Shown here one piece after another: positions 35,070 through 45,602 of a stretch of DNA of 64,000 nucleotides; the stretch's first letter is position 1, and each line of letters opens with the position of its first letter. Origin of the DNA: an uncultured Ruminococcus sp. (lineage in GTDB: Bacteria > Bacillota > Clostridia > Oscillospirales > Ruminococcaceae). The position numbers and the translations under genes are program-made. A model generated the notes under the pieces. It was not told where the DNA came from. It made no database searches and saw only the letters and a program-made list of their open reading frames with translations. The stretch covers positions 3,512 to 67,511 of the forward strand of contig CAJTWQ010000003.1 in NCBI GenBank assembly GCA_910579835.1. The letters run 5' to 3'.

Positions 35070-37103
35070 TTATTCCTCAAACGCCGTAACTATGCGCTCG
35101 ATTCTATCTTCAAGATCGTCTGTGAGAAGCTTTTCCTGTTCAAGCTCTCTGATAATATCCTGACCGTAGGTGCGGATATAGTTCATAAGCTCAGTGCAGT
35201 ACTCCTTGATCTCATTAACTGGAATATCCTTCAAAAGACCGTGCTGAGCCGCATAAAGCAGAATTACCTGTTCATACTGCGGCAGCGGATTATAAAGCGG
35301 CTGCTTCAGAAGCTCCGTAAGCATTCTGCCGTGATTCAGCAGTTCGGTAGTAGACTGATCAAGCTCCGAAGAAAACTGAGTAAATATTTCCATTTCCTTA
35401 AACTGGGCAAGATCGATACGGAGATTTCCAGCCGCCTTTTTCATTGCCTTTGTCTGAGCCGCTCCGCCCACACGGGAAACGGAAAGTCCGTAGTTGACCG
35501 CAGGCCGCTGTCCGGCGTTGAAAAGTTCGCTTTCCAGGAAAATCTGCCCATCAGTAATAGATATTACATTCGTCGGGATATATGCCGAAATATCTCCCGC
35601 AAGAGTCTCAATAATCGGCAGGGCTGTCAGAGAGCCGCCGCCATGCTCGTCGTCAAGACGGCAGGAACGCTCCAGAAGCCTTGAATGAAGATAGAAAACG
35701 TCTCCGGGATAAGCCTCGCGTCCCGGCGGTCTGTGAAGCAGCAGGGACATTGCGCGGTAGGCAGCGGCATGCTTTGAAAGATCGTCATAAACAATGAGGA
35801 CGTCCCGTCCCTTTGACATAAAATATTCTGCAATCGCAGTACCCGAATACGGGGCTATATACTGAAACGGCGCAGGCTCGCTTGCAGACGCCGAAACGAC
35901 TACGGAATAATCCATTGCGCCGTATTTTTTCAGCGTATTGACCACCTGCGCCACGGTGGAGGACTTCTGTCCTATAGCCACATAAACGCAGACAACGTCC
36001 TTGTCTTTCTGATTTATAATAGTATCGACGGCAACAGAGGTTTTTCCCGTCTGCCTGTCGCCTATAATAAGCTCACGCTGACCGCGGCCGATAGGAAACA
36101 TAGAGTCGATCGCCAGTATTCCCGTCTGGAGCGGAACATTTACGGACTTTCTTTCAATAACACCAGGAGCCTCGCGCTCGATAGGAAAATAATCCTCGGC
36201 GCTTATCGTCCCAAGCCCGTCGATAGGAGAACCGAGGGCATCCACAACTCTGCCGAGAAGCTCTGTGCTTACGCCCACTCCGGCACGCTTTCCGGTTCTG
36301 ACAACGGAAGCTCCCTCCGTCAGACCGTGATCGTCGCCCAAAAGCACCACGCCGATCGTTTTTTCTTCAAGATTCTGGACAATACCCCTTATTCCTGTTT
36401 CAAATTCAACAAGCTCGCCGTACATGACAGAATTCATTCCGCGCACCTGTGCAATTCCGTCGCCCAGACGCGCAATAAAGCCCGTTTCAGAAGCTCCGGT
36501 CTTGACGTCAAAATCCTTGACTTCCGTTTTCAGCACGGAAATAATATCGTTCACTGAGCCGTTTAAAGCTTTATTTTCTTTACGTTCCGTATATTCGGCA
36601 GCCTTGCTGTGAAGATTTTTTTTCATGCGCCGCAGAGCTGTCCGATAGCTCTTATCATACTCCACATCCCCGGCGTTAAGAATGAATCCGCCAATAATGT
36701 CGGGATCATGCCTGTACTCGACAGCAACGTCCTCCCTGACAAATCTGTCCATTATAAACCTTCGCAGATCGTTCTGCTGAGACTCCGTAAGCGGCGTAAC
36801 ATAGCGAACTATTGCTTTTATGCTGCCCTGCTTTTCTATAAGTGCGCCGCTGTATTCGTCAAGAACCTCTGGAAGAAGTTCAATTGACCTGCCGCGTATT
36901 GAACCCAGTATGAATCTATGCATACTCTCCGGAAAAAGCTGTAAAACGATTCCGCGCTTTTCCTCCGCTGTGACAAGAGGATTGGAAAGCGTATCGACTA
37001 CATCTTTACAGTCAGTAATAATTTTCTTTGTTTCTTCAGCGTCCTCTTGAGGGACGTTAAGGCGGAGAAGCTCGTTAAGCAGTTCCTTTTCCAAGTCGCT
37101 CAT
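35070..37103 (-). CDS. atpHA: fused ATP synthase F1 delta-alpha subunit
   Basis: 677 residues in one uninterrupted frame. Residues 1-167 are delta (OSCP): NPLVTAEEKRGIV, LLPEVLDEYSGAL and DPDIIGGFILNAGDVEYDKS are typical, though the first helix is short by about 25 residues. Residues 168-183 form a charged linker. Residues 184-677 are a full alpha subunit: FIARLGDGIAQVRG, Walker A GDRQTGKTS (348-356), IVYDDLSKHA, YPGDVFYLHSRLLER and SVSRVGGAAQ. No good internal ribosome site precedes the alpha part; Met160 and the GTG codon at 184 are weak candidates. The ATG overlaps the atpF stop. Normally atpH and atpA are separate genes here. Confidence 0.93.
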   Translation of the reverse strand: MSDLEKELLNELLRLNVPQEDAEETKKIITDCKDVVDTLSNPLVTAEEKRGIVLQLFPESMHRFILGSIRGRSIELLPEVLDEYSGALIEKQGSIKAIVRYVTPLTESQQNDLRRFIMDRFVREDVAVEYRHDPDIIGGFILNAGDVEYDKSYRTALRRMKKNLHSKAAEYTERKENKALNGSVNDIISVLKTEVKDFDVKTGASETGFIARLGDGIAQVRGMNSVMYGELVEFETGIRGIVQNLEEKTIGVVLLGDDHGLTEGASVVRTGKRAGVGVSTELLGRVVDALGSPIDGLGTISAEDYFPIEREAPGVIERKSVNVPLQTGILAIDSMFPIGRGQRELIIGDRQTGKTSVAVDTIINQKDKDVVCVYVAIGQKSSTVAQVVNTLKKYGAMDYSVVVSASASEPAPFQYIAPYSGTAIAEYFMSKGRDVLIVYDDLSKHAAAYRAMSLLLHRPPGREAYPGDVFYLHSRLLERSCRLDDEHGGGSLTALPIIETLAGDISAYIPTNVISITDGQIFLESELFNAGQRPAVNYGLSVSRVGGAAQTKAMKKAAGNLRIDLAQFKEMEIFTQFSSELDQSTTELLNHGRMLTELLKQPLYNPLPQYEQVILLYAAQHGLLKDIPVNEIKEYCTELMNYIRTYGQDIIRELEQEKLLTDDLEDRIERIVTAFEE

Positions 37104-37591
37104 TTTCCGTCAGCCTCCTCTTCGGACAGGAATTTATCCACAAGACGGCGATTTTTGTCGTCATCAAGATTCTCACCGATAATTTTAGAAGCCGCCTCGA
37201 TAGCCAGATCGGCAATCTGCGTCTGAGCCTGTGAAAGCACCCTTTTCCGTTCGTTTTCAATGCTTTTTCCGGCATCGGCAATAAGCTGATCCGCCTCCTC
37301 CTTCGACTGCTTCAGAATAGCGTTTTTCTCCGATTCAGCGTCCTCGTGAGCTTTCATTATGATCTTCTGAGCCTCTTCCTTTGCCTCGTTTATGCTGTCG
37401 GCATATTCCTGCTTCAGAGCTTCGGCTTCTTTTTTCGACTTCTTCGCAGAATCTATATCATCCTGAATAGCACGGGTGCGCTCGTCCATGATCTTTCCGA
37501 TAGGCTTGAAAAGAAATATTTTCAGCAGTATGAACAGCAGTATAAGGTTTACCGCCGACCATATGAAGTTCCAGATATTTATATCCAGCAT
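37100..37591 (-). CDS. atpF: ATP synthase F0 subunit b
   Basis: 163 residues. One N-terminal helix (WNFIWSAVNLILLFILLKIFLF), then a long charged coiled coil (QDDIDSAKKSKKEAEALKQEY and following). The peripheral stalk dimer normally contacts delta, so in this organism it must hold the delta part of a fusion protein. 20 bases after atpE copy 1; overlaps the next gene by 4 bases. Confidence 0.95.
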   Translation of the reverse strand: MLDINIWNFIWSAVNLILLFILLKIFLFKPIGKIMDERTRAIQDDIDSAKKSKKEAEALKQEYADSINEAKEEAQKIIMKAHEDAESEKNAILKQSKEEADQLIADAGKSIENERKRVLSQAQTQIADLAIEAASKIIGENLDDDKNRRLVDKFLSEEEADGK

Positions 37592-37611
37592 GATTTTGCT
37601 TCCTCCCGTTG

Positions 37612-37833
37612 TTATTTAAGGAAAAAGATGATAAGTATAGCAATAACAAAGCCGTAGATCGCCGTAGCTTCCGCCAGAGCGCATCCCAGAAGAAGCGCCT
37701 TGTTTATATCTCCCTTTGCCTCAGGCTGACGTGCGATAGCCTCCGCCGCCTTTGATGTTGCAAGTCCGATTCCAATTCCTGCGCCTGCACCTGTAAGTAC
37801 GGCGATGGCGGCTCCCAGTGCAATTGATCCCAT
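37612..37833 (-). CDS. atpE: ATP synthase F0 subunit c, copy 1
   Basis: 73-residue two-helix proteolipid identical in protein sequence to copy 2. Loop motif ARQPEAKGD and the ion-carrying Glu in CALAEATAIYG. The positions that hold Gln and Ser in sodium-binding c subunits (as in Ilyobacter tartaricus) are Ile and Ala here, so proton coupling is inferred. Own ribosome site aaaggagg. The gene differs from copy 2 by six synonymous changes. Confidence 0.96.
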   Translation of the reverse strand: MGSIALGAAIAVLTGAGAGIGIGLATSKAAEAIARQPEAKGDINKALLLGCALAEATAIYGFVIAILIIFFLK

Positions 37834-37847
37834 AGTAAGTCCTCCTT

Positions 37848-38069
37848 TTATTTAAGGAAAAAGATGATAAGTATAGCAATAACAAAGCCGTAAATTGCCG
37901 TAGCTTCCGCCAGAGCGCATCCCAGAAGAAGCGCCTTGTTTATGTCTCCCTTTGCCTCAGGCTGACGTGCGATAGCCTCCGCCGCCTTTGACGTTGCAAG
38001 TCCGATTCCGATTCCTGCGCCTGCGCCTGTAAGTACGGCGATGGCGGCTCCCAGTGCAATTGATCCCAT
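37848..38069 (-). CDS. atpE: ATP synthase F0 subunit c, copy 2
   Basis: Same 73 residues as copy 1, first of the tandem pair in transcription order, 14 bases apart. Own ribosome site aggagg. The two genes are about 97% identical at the DNA level (six differences in 222 bases, all silent). Duplicating c would raise its dose, which fits its multi-copy ring. Confidence 0.96.
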   Translation of the reverse strand: MGSIALGAAIAVLTGAGAGIGIGLATSKAAEAIARQPEAKGDINKALLLGCALAEATAIYGFVIAILIIFFLK

Positions 38070-38087
38070 AGTAAATCCTCCTGAAAA

Positions 38088-38777
38088 TTATTCTTCCGCT
38101 TCCATTGCCTCCGCCATAAACAGGGAGGTAAGGAAAACAAAAACATAGGCCTGAATGCATCCGTCAAAAATATCAAAATAAAAACTGAGCACCAGCGGAA
38201 TTCCCACCGGAACGACCAGCTTTACAAGCTCCATTACCACGAATGCGCCAAGAACATTTCCGAAAAGACGCATACAAAGCGACAGCGGCTTGATAAAAAG
38301 CTCCAATATATTAATGGGGAGCAGCAGCGGCATCGGTTCTACAAAGCTGTGCGCCCAGCCCTTTCCGCCCCGCTCTCTTATGCCGCTGAACTGTATCAGC
38401 AAAATTGCAAAAATCGCCAGCGTAGCGGTAACGCCAAGATCTTTTGTTGGGGGACGGAGTCCTGCAATACCGATAATATTAGAGATACCGATATAAATCA
38501 GGAGTGTTTCAAGAATGGGGAGATATTTTTTTCCTCTCGGACCAAGAATTCCAAGAAAGAAATTGTTCATCCAGTTTATTCCTATTTCAAGCAGACACTG
38601 CGCTCCGGTAGGAACGGTTTTCAGTTTTCTCACCACCAGTATGGAGATAAGTACAACCACCGCCATGATGCCCCAGGTCATAACGCAGGACTCAGGCACG
38701 GGAATACCGCCGAAAACAGGTATCGTAAAAGCTACACGGCATTCAAGCTCCTCTAAAAGCTTGTCGGCAATGCTCAT
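38088..38777 (-). CDS. atpB: ATP synthase F0 subunit a
   Basis: 229 residues with five to six transmembrane helices. The essential Arg is in PLSLCMRLFGNVLGAF, and FDGCIQAYVFVFLTSLFMAEA is the conserved last helix. It forms the ion half-channels beside the c ring. First gene of the operon; atpI is absent. Ribosome site aaggtg before the ATG. Confidence 0.96.
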   Translation of the reverse strand: MSIADKLLEELECRVAFTIPVFGGIPVPESCVMTWGIMAVVVLISILVVRKLKTVPTGAQCLLEIGINWMNNFFLGILGPRGKKYLPILETLLIYIGISNIIGIAGLRPPTKDLGVTATLAIFAILLIQFSGIRERGGKGWAHSFVEPMPLLLPINILELFIKPLSLCMRLFGNVLGAFVVMELVKLVVPVGIPLVLSFYFDIFDGCIQAYVFVFLTSLFMAEAMEAEE

Positions 38778-38806
38778 AATGCAGCACCTTCTTTCGTATA
38801 AATATG

Positions 38807-38834
38807 AAAAACGGAGAATCGAAAACCCTCCGTT
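38807..38834 (-). terminator. terminator-like hairpin in the atp operon leader
   Basis: Stem aacggag / ctccgtt (38810-38816 with 38828-38834) followed by five T on the minus strand. It lies between the candidate atp promoter and atpB, so it is either the end of the upstream transcript or an attenuator for atp. Confidence 0.6.
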
Positions 38835-38889
38835 GCTTCATGCTGAATTGCGGAAGCTCTGCTTCATTGCAGTGCAGTTCCCATTTATT

Positions 38890-38918
38890 ATAATATAACA
38901 AAAAATAAAAATTGTCAA
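38890..38918 (-). promoter_or_regulatory. candidate atp operon promoter
   Basis: Minus strand: TTGACA (38918-38913), then TATTAT at 38895-38890 (17-base spacer) or TATATT at 38897-38892 (15-base). The leader to atpB is about 105 bases. Confidence 0.7.
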
Positions 38919-38939
38919 GAGTTTAACGAAAATTTTCAA

Positions 38940-39296
38940 TTAATTTTCGTTGGCTTCACTGCCGCCTTCCGCAAGAGTCATTGCATTGGAAAGGCGTTCT
39001 ATTGCGCCGGAATTAAGCTTTTCCGTCAGGCGCACCCTGTCAAGCTCCTTTTTGAAAGAAGCAAGCTCGTTGGCTATCCTGCGCATAATTTCGGCGTTTT
39101 TCTCCTGCTGATCCTCCAAAGCGCACACCCTTTTGATAAGGCTATTAATATTTAATGCCAGCGCTTCGTTCACATCATTCTGCTTTTCACCGAATTCCGT
39201 CAGCTTTTCCGCCGTTTTGGTCATTTTTACCTTTTCATGACCGTCAAAGGCTCTGATAAATTCATTTGTCAGCTTTGTTTCCGCCATATCAATCAC
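38940..39296 (-). CDS. predicted coiled-coil protein
   Basis: 118 residues; no family recognised. Residues 20-100 are charged and heptad-like (ALALNINSLIKRVCALEDQQEKN, MRRIANELASFKKELDRV), predicting a helical coiled coil. No signal peptide or membrane segment. MAETK at codon 4 is an alternative start. It is 51 bases after the lipoprotein gene, probably the tail of the exopolysaccharide operon. Confidence 0.7.
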   Translation of the reverse strand: MIDMAETKLTNEFIRAFDGHEKVKMTKTAEKLTEFGEKQNDVNEALALNINSLIKRVCALEDQQEKNAEIMRRIANELASFKKELDRVRLTEKLNSGAIERLSNAMTLAEGGSEANEN

Positions 39297-39347
39297 CCTT
39301 CATTTTAACCATGATAACAGCATTTACTTTTTTCAGCGCTTTTCTTC

Positions 39348-40043
39348 TCATTTTACACGTGTGAGCTTGACTTCCTTATCCTTTTCCTCGTTGATAATGG
39401 TCAGCGTGTCACCGTCAACAGTGTACGGAGCTTCCTTAAGCTCATTGTCACCGAAAATCGCGCCGCCGATAGAGATGGTGTCGTCAGTAAGCTCAAATTT
39501 CTCAAATGGAATCTCAACAACCAGATACGTCTCATTTTCTTGGCATTCAAACGTCAGATCGAGACTGTCGATCGAAATATCGTCTTCCTCTGCTGCACGG
39601 TTGTTATAGCCTCTCACTATAGCCTCGTATGCATCGCCGCCAGTCATTTTATATTTACCGAAAAGATCTTCAGAGTCGTCAATCTTCTCCATTGTCAGAT
39701 CATTGTCGCTCATACCGTGGAGAACAAAGGTCTTTCCGTCAAAATCGTAGTCCTCGTCATTGAATTTCATACCGCTGAAATTAAGGTTTTTCTCATCATC
39801 AAAATACAGCGCTTCCGACAGATCCTGCTTCATATATGCGCTTGCCTGGCTTTCGCTTTTGATTTTGAACAAAATCTGCTGCCCGTTTTGCTCGGCAGTC
39901 CACTCGCCTATGGCAGGATTTTCTTTATTATCATTTTCAGATGCAGACGTTTTTTCGTCCTTATCATTATCTGTATCTCCGCAGGCTGTAAATGCGCAGA
40001 CGGTCATGGTCATTGCCGTTAAAAGCGCTAAAAACCTTTTCAT
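39348..40043 (-). CDS. hypothetical lipoprotein
   Basis: 231 residues. Signal peptide with lipobox AFTAC (Cys20), then an acidic, Asp/Asn-rich linker and an extracellular part with alternating strands (GEWTAEQNGQQILFKI, PYTVDGDTLTIINEEKDKEV). The pattern resembles small beta-barrel or lipocalin-like DUF lipoproteins common in Clostridia, without a specific match. Its ribosome site aaaggag lies inside the last rmd codons, so it is translationally coupled to the polysaccharide cluster. Confidence 0.8.
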   Translation of the reverse strand: MKRFLALLTAMTMTVCAFTACGDTDNDKDEKTSASENDNKENPAIGEWTAEQNGQQILFKIKSESQASAYMKQDLSEALYFDDEKNLNFSGMKFNDEDYDFDGKTFVLHGMSDNDLTMEKIDDSEDLFGKYKMTGGDAYEAIVRGYNNRAAEEDDISIDSLDLTFECQENETYLVVEIPFEKFELTDDTISIGGAIFGDNELKEAPYTVDGDTLTIINEEKDKEVKLTRVK

Positions 40044-40047
40044 AATA

Positions 40048-40992
40048 TCATTTCTCCTTTAAATTTTCCCTCCAGAATGCGAGAGTATCTTCTATTGTCT
40101 GTTCCATTGATATTTCCGCTTTCCAGCCGGTATCTTCAAATATCAGCGATACGTCCGGCTCAATTATCGGTATATCTGAAGCCCTCATTTTGGATATATC
40201 CTGCTTTACCTCAATATCCGCATCGGACAGACCCAGCGCAGTATCAAGAATATATTGAATCTCTGCCGCTCTGCCTCTGCCCACATTATAGATTCTGCCG
40301 GATACGCCCTTTTCAGCCAGCAATCTGTAAGCCCTTACCACGTCCCTGACGTCGGTAAAATCACGCTTTGCGGCAAGATTTCCCACGCTTATCACCGCAG
40401 GAGCCTCTCCGCGTTCGATAAGAGCGATCTGCCGGCAGAAGTCGGAAATAACAAATACCGGCAGCTGTCCCGGTCCGGAATGATTAAAGGCGCGAACCAT
40501 GACAATATCCATTTTGTATGCACGGGCGTATATCACTCCGAGCATTCCCTGACATGCCTTTGTCGCCGCATATATATTTCCAGGATTTAGCGGTTCATTT
40601 TCAGAAATCGGACAAGCGTCATGCCTGATATAGCCGTATTCCTCGCCTGAACCGATAAGCATAAGCCGAATATTCTTTTTGCAGGAATCCCTGACCGCTT
40701 CCAGAACATTAATTGTTCCGACAACGTTTATTTCCGCCGTAAGCTGAGGCTTCTTCCACGAGACGGAAACAGAGCTCTGCGCCGCCAGATGATATATTGT
40801 ATCCGGCTTTATTTCTTCACAAACAGACTTTACTGCTTCGCCGTCCATAATATCAAGAGTGCGGACGGAGCAGTCTCCGGAGATACTTTCATTTTCAAGA
40901 CAAGTAGCAAAAACCTCCTGACCTGCGACTCTCAGCTCACGGATGAGATAGTTCCCCACAAAGCCGGCGCCGCCTATTATAAGAGTCTTCAT
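40048..40992 (-). CDS. rmd: GDP-4-keto-6-deoxymannose reductase-like epimerase
   Basis: 314 residues of extended short-chain dehydrogenase. NAD(P) motif GGAGFVGNYLI, HLAAQSSVSVSW, LIGSGEEYGY (a motif typical of Rmd rather than GDP-fucose synthase), catalytic Tyr-Lys in IYAATKAC. With Gmd upstream, the likely product is GDP-D-rhamnose. GDP-6-deoxytalose or another reduction product remains possible. Overlaps the GT4 gene by 4 bases. Confidence 0.82.
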   Translation of the reverse strand: MKTLIIGGAGFVGNYLIRELRVAGQEVFATCLENESISGDCSVRTLDIMDGEAVKSVCEEIKPDTIYHLAAQSSVSVSWKKPQLTAEINVVGTINVLEAVRDSCKKNIRLMLIGSGEEYGYIRHDACPISENEPLNPGNIYAATKACQGMLGVIYARAYKMDIVMVRAFNHSGPGQLPVFVISDFCRQIALIERGEAPAVISVGNLAAKRDFTDVRDVVRAYRLLAEKGVSGRIYNVGRGRAAEIQYILDTALGLSDADIEVKQDISKMRASDIPIIEPDVSLIFEDTGWKAEISMEQTIEDTLAFWRENLKEK

Positions 40993-42128
40993 ATGCTGTT
41001 CTCCTCTCCCGATAATACCTGATAAAGACGTTTCAAAGCTTCCTTTTCTCTAAATTCACTGATTACTCTTTCGGCGGCGGCGATCCCCATTATCCTGCGC
41101 AGTTCACTGTTTTCTGCAAGGATATTTATTGCCTCCGCAAGCTCTCGGACGCTGCCGCGCTTTACGGTCAATCCGGTTACGCCTCCAAGACTCACATAAG
41201 GTACTCCGGAATCAAGATCGGTATTGATGACCGGCTTGCCGTAAATCATGGCCTCAAGCTGTACTATACCGAATGCTTCGCTTTTTTCCGCCGAAGGAAG
41301 CACGAAAATATCACAGTCCGCATACGCCTGCTTCAGCTCCGCATCGGAAATAAATCCCAGAAAATGGACTTTATCTTCCATTTTATTATCCTGTACATAT
41401 TTTTTAAGCTGCGGTTCAAGAACTCCCGTTCCGGCAATAAATAGCTCGCAGTTTTTTACATGGCGGAATGCTCTCAAAAGCACATCCACGCCCTTATAGT
41501 ATACGAGACGTCCGGTAAAAAATACCTTTACACTGCGCTTATTGCTGCACTTTTCCGTGAGAAACGGCTTTATTTTTATATTCAAATATTTTTCCGGATC
41601 AATGCCGTAGGGAACAAGCCGGCATTTAAAAACGTGATCTATGAGATAGTCCGAATAATGTATATGTCCCAATGTGGCGGCGGCGATTATGTCGGCTCGG
41701 TTTAAAAGCCATTTCATAAGGGGCTTGTAAACCAGCATCAGCTTTTTCTGCTTTACAATATCGCTGTGCCACGATAAAACTATACGTCCCTTATAGCCGG
41801 ACAGAAGCACAGCCGCGTCGGCAAGGGGAAACGGCATATGGATATGAACAACGTCAGCATTTTTAGCCATTTTGCGGAAAAGCCGAATAAATTTCAGAGA
41901 AACAGGACATTTACTTATGCGCAGGGGACAGGCGGCCCGTGTTACGTCCACGCCGTTTATCCGCTGACGGAGAGTTTTTCCCTTATCATCGCGGCAGACC
42001 AGAACCTTTACATCTGCGTTATAATCCCGGATAAGTCCCTCGGAATACTGCCTGACAAGGGTTTCTATCCCCCCCACATGCGGATAATACGCTTTGTTTA
42101 CCTCTAAGATTCGCAGCTTTTTCGTCAT
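40989..42128 (-). CDS. GT4-family glycosyltransferase
   Basis: 379 residues, GT-B fold. N-terminus KAYYPHVGGIETLVRQYSEG, C-terminal donor-binding FTGRLVYYKGVDVLLRAF and EKSEAFGIVQLEAMIYGKPV (the EX7E motif). A retaining transferase, perhaps for mannose or rhamnose from the GDP sugars made next door; acceptor unknown. The ATG at 42128 overlaps the upstream stop (ATGA); the frame is open 17 codons further without support. Confidence 0.93.
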   Translation of the reverse strand: MTKKLRILEVNKAYYPHVGGIETLVRQYSEGLIRDYNADVKVLVCRDDKGKTLRQRINGVDVTRAACPLRISKCPVSLKFIRLFRKMAKNADVVHIHMPFPLADAAVLLSGYKGRIVLSWHSDIVKQKKLMLVYKPLMKWLLNRADIIAAATLGHIHYSDYLIDHVFKCRLVPYGIDPEKYLNIKIKPFLTEKCSNKRSVKVFFTGRLVYYKGVDVLLRAFRHVKNCELFIAGTGVLEPQLKKYVQDNKMEDKVHFLGFISDAELKQAYADCDIFVLPSAEKSEAFGIVQLEAMIYGKPVINTDLDSGVPYVSLGGVTGLTVKRGSVRELAEAINILAENSELRRIMGIAAAERVISEFREKEALKRLYQVLSGEENSI

Positions 42129-43270
42129 GATTCCAGCTCCTTGTAAATATTGTAAAGCAGACATGCCGATTTTTCCCATGTAAATCTCTGCGCTCGCTCA
42201 AGTCCGCGCCGGCTCAGATCATCTCTTAGCGCTTTATCCATATACAGCCTGTATAATCCGCAGGCAATGCTTTTTACATCATACGGATCAACAATAACAG
42301 CGCAGTCACCTGTGACCTCCGGCAGAGAAGCGGCGTCCGACACGAGAACCGGAACTCCGCACGCCATAGCCTCTAAAGGGGGCATTCCGAATCCCTCGTA
42401 CAGCGACGGAAAGACAAAAGCCACCGCTCCGCACATAAGAGCGTTCATGTCGTCAGAGGGAACATATTTTGTAAAAATCACCTGATTTTCCAGTCCAAGA
42501 GCCTTTACACGGCTGAAAATCCCGTCGTACAGCCATCCTTTGCCTCCTGCAAGGACAAGCTTAGGAGGATCGCTAATTTTTTTGCAGATCGCAGCATACG
42601 CTCTTATGAGCCGTTCCAGATTTTTTCTCGGTTCGATTGTGCCAAGATACAGGAAATAATCGCCCTCAATGCCGAGGGAAGCCTTTACACGAGCAATTTT
42701 CCGCTTATCATCACACGGATGAAAACGATCGGTATCAACGCCGCATGGCACTATCCGAAGCTTATCGCCGCACCAAGGGAAATACCTTAATATTTCGGAG
42801 CGTGAAAATTCGGAGTCGGTGACGACAATATCCGCACGTTTCAAGGACTTTTTCAGCCCCATATCCAGCATAAAACGGGTTCTGCCGCGGACGGTCTCCG
42901 GAAACGCTTTGTAAACCATGTCATGAACGGTAACAACAGTTTTTCCCCTGACTCCCGGCGGAACAATATAGTTGAAAAAATGCGTTATATCCGACTTTTT
43001 ACCGAAAAAAAGAGAGTAGGGCAGGGGAAGTATCACCGACAGCAGACGATAAAGCTTTTTAGGAAATCTTGAAATATTAAGCCCGATATTACCGCCGGCA
43101 AAAGAGCGTATCTGTTTGACCGCATTTCCGTGTATATCTGAAAAAAAGCTGTATTTACAGCGGTTTTCGGGATAAAGCTCCGCAAATGTCATTGTCTGCC
43201 CTGCCTCGCACCAGCCGATTCCGGTGATGCTGCCGGCGATAAGCGGCATTGCATCAAAGGTGATATTCAT
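42125..43270 (-). CDS. GT4-family glycosyltransferase (mannosyltransferase-like)
   Basis: 381 residues. Donor site motifs YLGTIEPRKNLERLIRAYA and PSLYEGFGMPPLEAMACGVPV are typical of GT4 mannosyltransferases such as WbaZ/WbdB types. The N-terminus has NITFDAMPLIAGSITGIGWC. It probably adds a GDP-linked sugar to the polysaccharide repeat unit. The 215-base gap before it (43271-43485) shows no clear gene, promoter or terminator. Confidence 0.93.
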   Translation of the reverse strand: MNITFDAMPLIAGSITGIGWCEAGQTMTFAELYPENRCKYSFFSDIHGNAVKQIRSFAGGNIGLNISRFPKKLYRLLSVILPLPYSLFFGKKSDITHFFNYIVPPGVRGKTVVTVHDMVYKAFPETVRGRTRFMLDMGLKKSLKRADIVVTDSEFSRSEILRYFPWCGDKLRIVPCGVDTDRFHPCDDKRKIARVKASLGIEGDYFLYLGTIEPRKNLERLIRAYAAICKKISDPPKLVLAGGKGWLYDGIFSRVKALGLENQVIFTKYVPSDDMNALMCGAVAFVFPSLYEGFGMPPLEAMACGVPVLVSDAASLPEVTGDCAVIVDPYDVKSIACGLYRLYMDKALRDDLSRRGLERAQRFTWEKSACLLYNIYKELES

Positions 43271-43485
43271 GATAATTTCCTCTACTATTTGTATAATTTG
43301 TATAGACCTGTTCGATAACCGCAGAAGCGCCGTATAGCGCAGGATTTTTTACGTCAGACAAAGTGCATCGACCGCATAAATACTGTATGTATTTCAAGGT
43401 AGATACACGAAAAAAAACACGGCAAACGGCTCTTCGAAGGTTAGCGGACAGCTCTGATGACACAAGGAGAAAATCCCCCTGTAAT

Positions 43486-45598
<2,113 letters not shown>

Positions 45599-45602
<4 letters not shown>

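Noticed and set aside
37612..38069. atpE duplication as an assembly artefact
   Set aside because: The copies differ at six positions, all silent, and have different upstream sequences, which a collapsed or repeated assembly segment would not produce.
37612..38069. Sodium-coupled ATP synthase
   Set aside because: Gln and Ser ligand positions known from sodium-binding c rings are Ile and Ala here; only the Glu remains.
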